From assembly GCA_964617665.1 (NCBI GenBank), contig CAZUAH010000754.1:1-5991 (forward strand): a stretch of 5,991 nucleotides of DNA, in the 5' to 3' direction. Below, piece after piece: positions 5,075 through 5,991 of this stretch (position 1 is the stretch's first letter; each line of letters starts with the position of its first letter). The notes beneath the pieces were generated by a model. That model did no database searches. It saw only the letters and a list, made by a program, of their open reading frames with translations, and was not told where the DNA came from. The DNA comes from JADHUC01 sp964617665. GTDB taxonomy: Bacteria > Planctomycetota > Planctomycetia > Pirellulales > Pirellulaceae. The translations under genes were made by a program, and so were the position numbers.

Positions 5075-5991
5075 ATGGGAGATCCCTTCCAGCAGTACTT
5101 CGACCGGCTGCCGTGTTATCTCACGGTCCAGGATCGTGATTTCCGAATCCTTCATGCGAACGAGCGGTTCCGGAAGGACTTCGGCGAAGTTGACGGCCGC
5201 TACTGCTACCAGGCCTACAAACACCGTTCGGAGAAATGCGAGGTTTGTCCCGTCGAACAGACGTTCTGGGACGGCCAGTGCCACCGGCGTGAAGAGCGCG
5301 TGCGGTCTCTGGATGGAAGAGAAGTCTCGGTATTAGTCGAGACGACGCCCATCTATGACGATGACGGTAACATCACGTCGGTCATCGAAATGTCGACCGA
5401 CGTGACGCATATCAAACGTCTGGAAGAGCAACTGCGGGAGAGCCAGCACCGCTATCAGCTTCTGTTCGAGGAGGTTCCCTGCTACATCTCGATCCAGGGC
5501 CCCGATCTTCGCATGATCGAGATGAACCGTGCTTTCCAGGAAGATTTCGGCTCCTCACTTGGAGCCCTGGGGTGCAAATGCTACGAGGTATACAAACATC
5601 GGACCGAGGAATGTGTGCCCTGCCCGGTCCGAGAGACCTTCGAGGACGGTGAAATCCACACGCGCGAAGAAGTGGTAACGTCCCTCCAAGGGAAACAAAT
5701 GAACATGCTGGTCACGACCACGCCGGTCAAAGACGACGATGGGAAAATCGTGGCGGTAATGGAAATGAGCACGAATATCACGGCCGTCAGAGAACTCGAA
5801 TCCCATCTTACCTCGCTGGGATTATTGATCGGTTCGGTCTCGCATGCGTTGAAAGGTCTCTTGAACGGGCTTGCCGGCGGCATGTATTTGGTGGAAACTG
5901 GTTTCGCGAAGGACAAACCGGATCGAGTCCACCAAGGCTGGGAGATTGTCAAACGCAACGTCGACCGCATCAAGGGAATGGTCTCGGACAT
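5075..5991 (+). CDS. Tandem-PAS sensor histidine kinase (3'-truncated)
   Basis: An open frame runs from ATG 5075 off the right edge, giving 305 residues. Two PAS domains (about 1-115 and 126-240) are clear copies of each other. Each starts with a VPCY- or LPCY-like segment, then has 'CY..YKHR.E.C..CPV..TF' (Cys55/Cys58 and Cys180/Cys183) and ends with '...EMST(D/N)(V/I)T'. A short charged helix (about 113-130) joins them. The start of a dimerisation/phospho-acceptor helix follows: SVSHALKGLLNGL with His257. The usual H-box E/D-R/K-TPL is replaced by ALKGLLNG. The ATPase domain would lie beyond the window. There is no signal peptide or membrane helix, so it is a cytoplasmic sensor. The repeated CxxCP motifs could sense redox state or bind a cofactor. 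It is the last visible gene of the operon and a natural phosphodonor for the receiver domain upstream; that partnership is inferred from adjacency. Confidence 0.9.
   Translation, partial: MGDPFQQYFDRLPCYLTVQDRDFRILHANERFRKDFGEVDGRYCYQAYKHRSEKCEVCPVEQTFWDGQCHRREERVRSLDGREVSVLVETTPIYDDDGNITSVIEMSTDVTHIKRLEEQLRESQHRYQLLFEEVPCYISIQGPDLRMIEMNRAFQEDFGSSLGALGCKCYEVYKHRTEECVPCPVRETFEDGEIHTREEVVTSLQGKQMNMLVTTTPVKDDDGKIVAVMEMSTNITAVRELESHLTSLGLLIGSVSHALKGLLNGLAGGMYLVETGFAKDKPDRVHQGWEIVKRNVDRIKGMVSD

Noticed and set aside
1..5991. CRISPR array, tRNA/rRNA genes, insertion sequences or prophage elements
   Set aside because: No spaced repeats, cloverleaf-like sequences, transposase motifs or long terminal inverted repeats were seen on either strand.

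Overview
The window is a dense, entirely plus-strand stretch of bacterial DNA of moderately high GC. It carries redox genes of the kind found in anaerobes with Dsr/Hdr/Tmc-type electron-transfer complexes. The protein families present (DsrC, DsrK/TmcB/HdrD-type Fe-S subunits, a NarI/DsrM-type cytochrome b, and multi-PAS kinases with CxxCP motifs) suggest a sulfate reducer-like Desulfobacterota member or a related uncultivated anaerobic phylum. Family content is the only basis for this, so the taxon is a weak inference. No rRNA, tRNA, CRISPR array, transposase or integrase is visible.

Layout: (1) 1-395 is the 3' end of a CCG-domain Fe-S oxidoreductase (DsrK/HdrD type), followed by a strong intrinsic terminator at 436-469. 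(2) 547-1212 encodes a protein made of two tandem DsrC/TusE-type domains. The first has both redox cysteines and the second only one. (3) 1213-1448 is a 236-base non-coding region with weak hairpins and a weak candidate promoter. (4) 1449 to the right edge is a tightly packed probable operon: a Cys-rich MerR-type regulator (1449-1967), a macro-domain protein (1969-2511), a five-helix NarI/DsrM-like membrane subunit (2532-3233), a DsrK-like Fe-S subunit fused to a response-regulator receiver domain (3297-5048), and a tandem-PAS histidine kinase cut by the window end (5075-5991).

How the genes may work together (inference): the cytochrome b and the Fe-S protein look like a two-subunit, DsrMK/TmcCB-like membrane module. 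It would pass electrons between the quinone pool and a cytoplasmic thiol/disulfide partner, and the nearby double-DsrC protein is an obvious candidate partner. The receiver domain is covalently attached to the Fe-S subunit, and a PAS kinase follows immediately. This suggests either that phosphorylation tunes the electron-transfer module or that the module's redox state feeds a signalling pathway. The Cys-rich MerR protein could be the redox-sensitive transcription factor, and the macro-domain protein adds a possible link to ADP-ribose/NAD metabolism. The combination of tandem DsrC, receiver-fused DsrK-like subunit, macro protein, Cys-rich MerR and Cys-PAS kinase is the most unusual aspect of the window.
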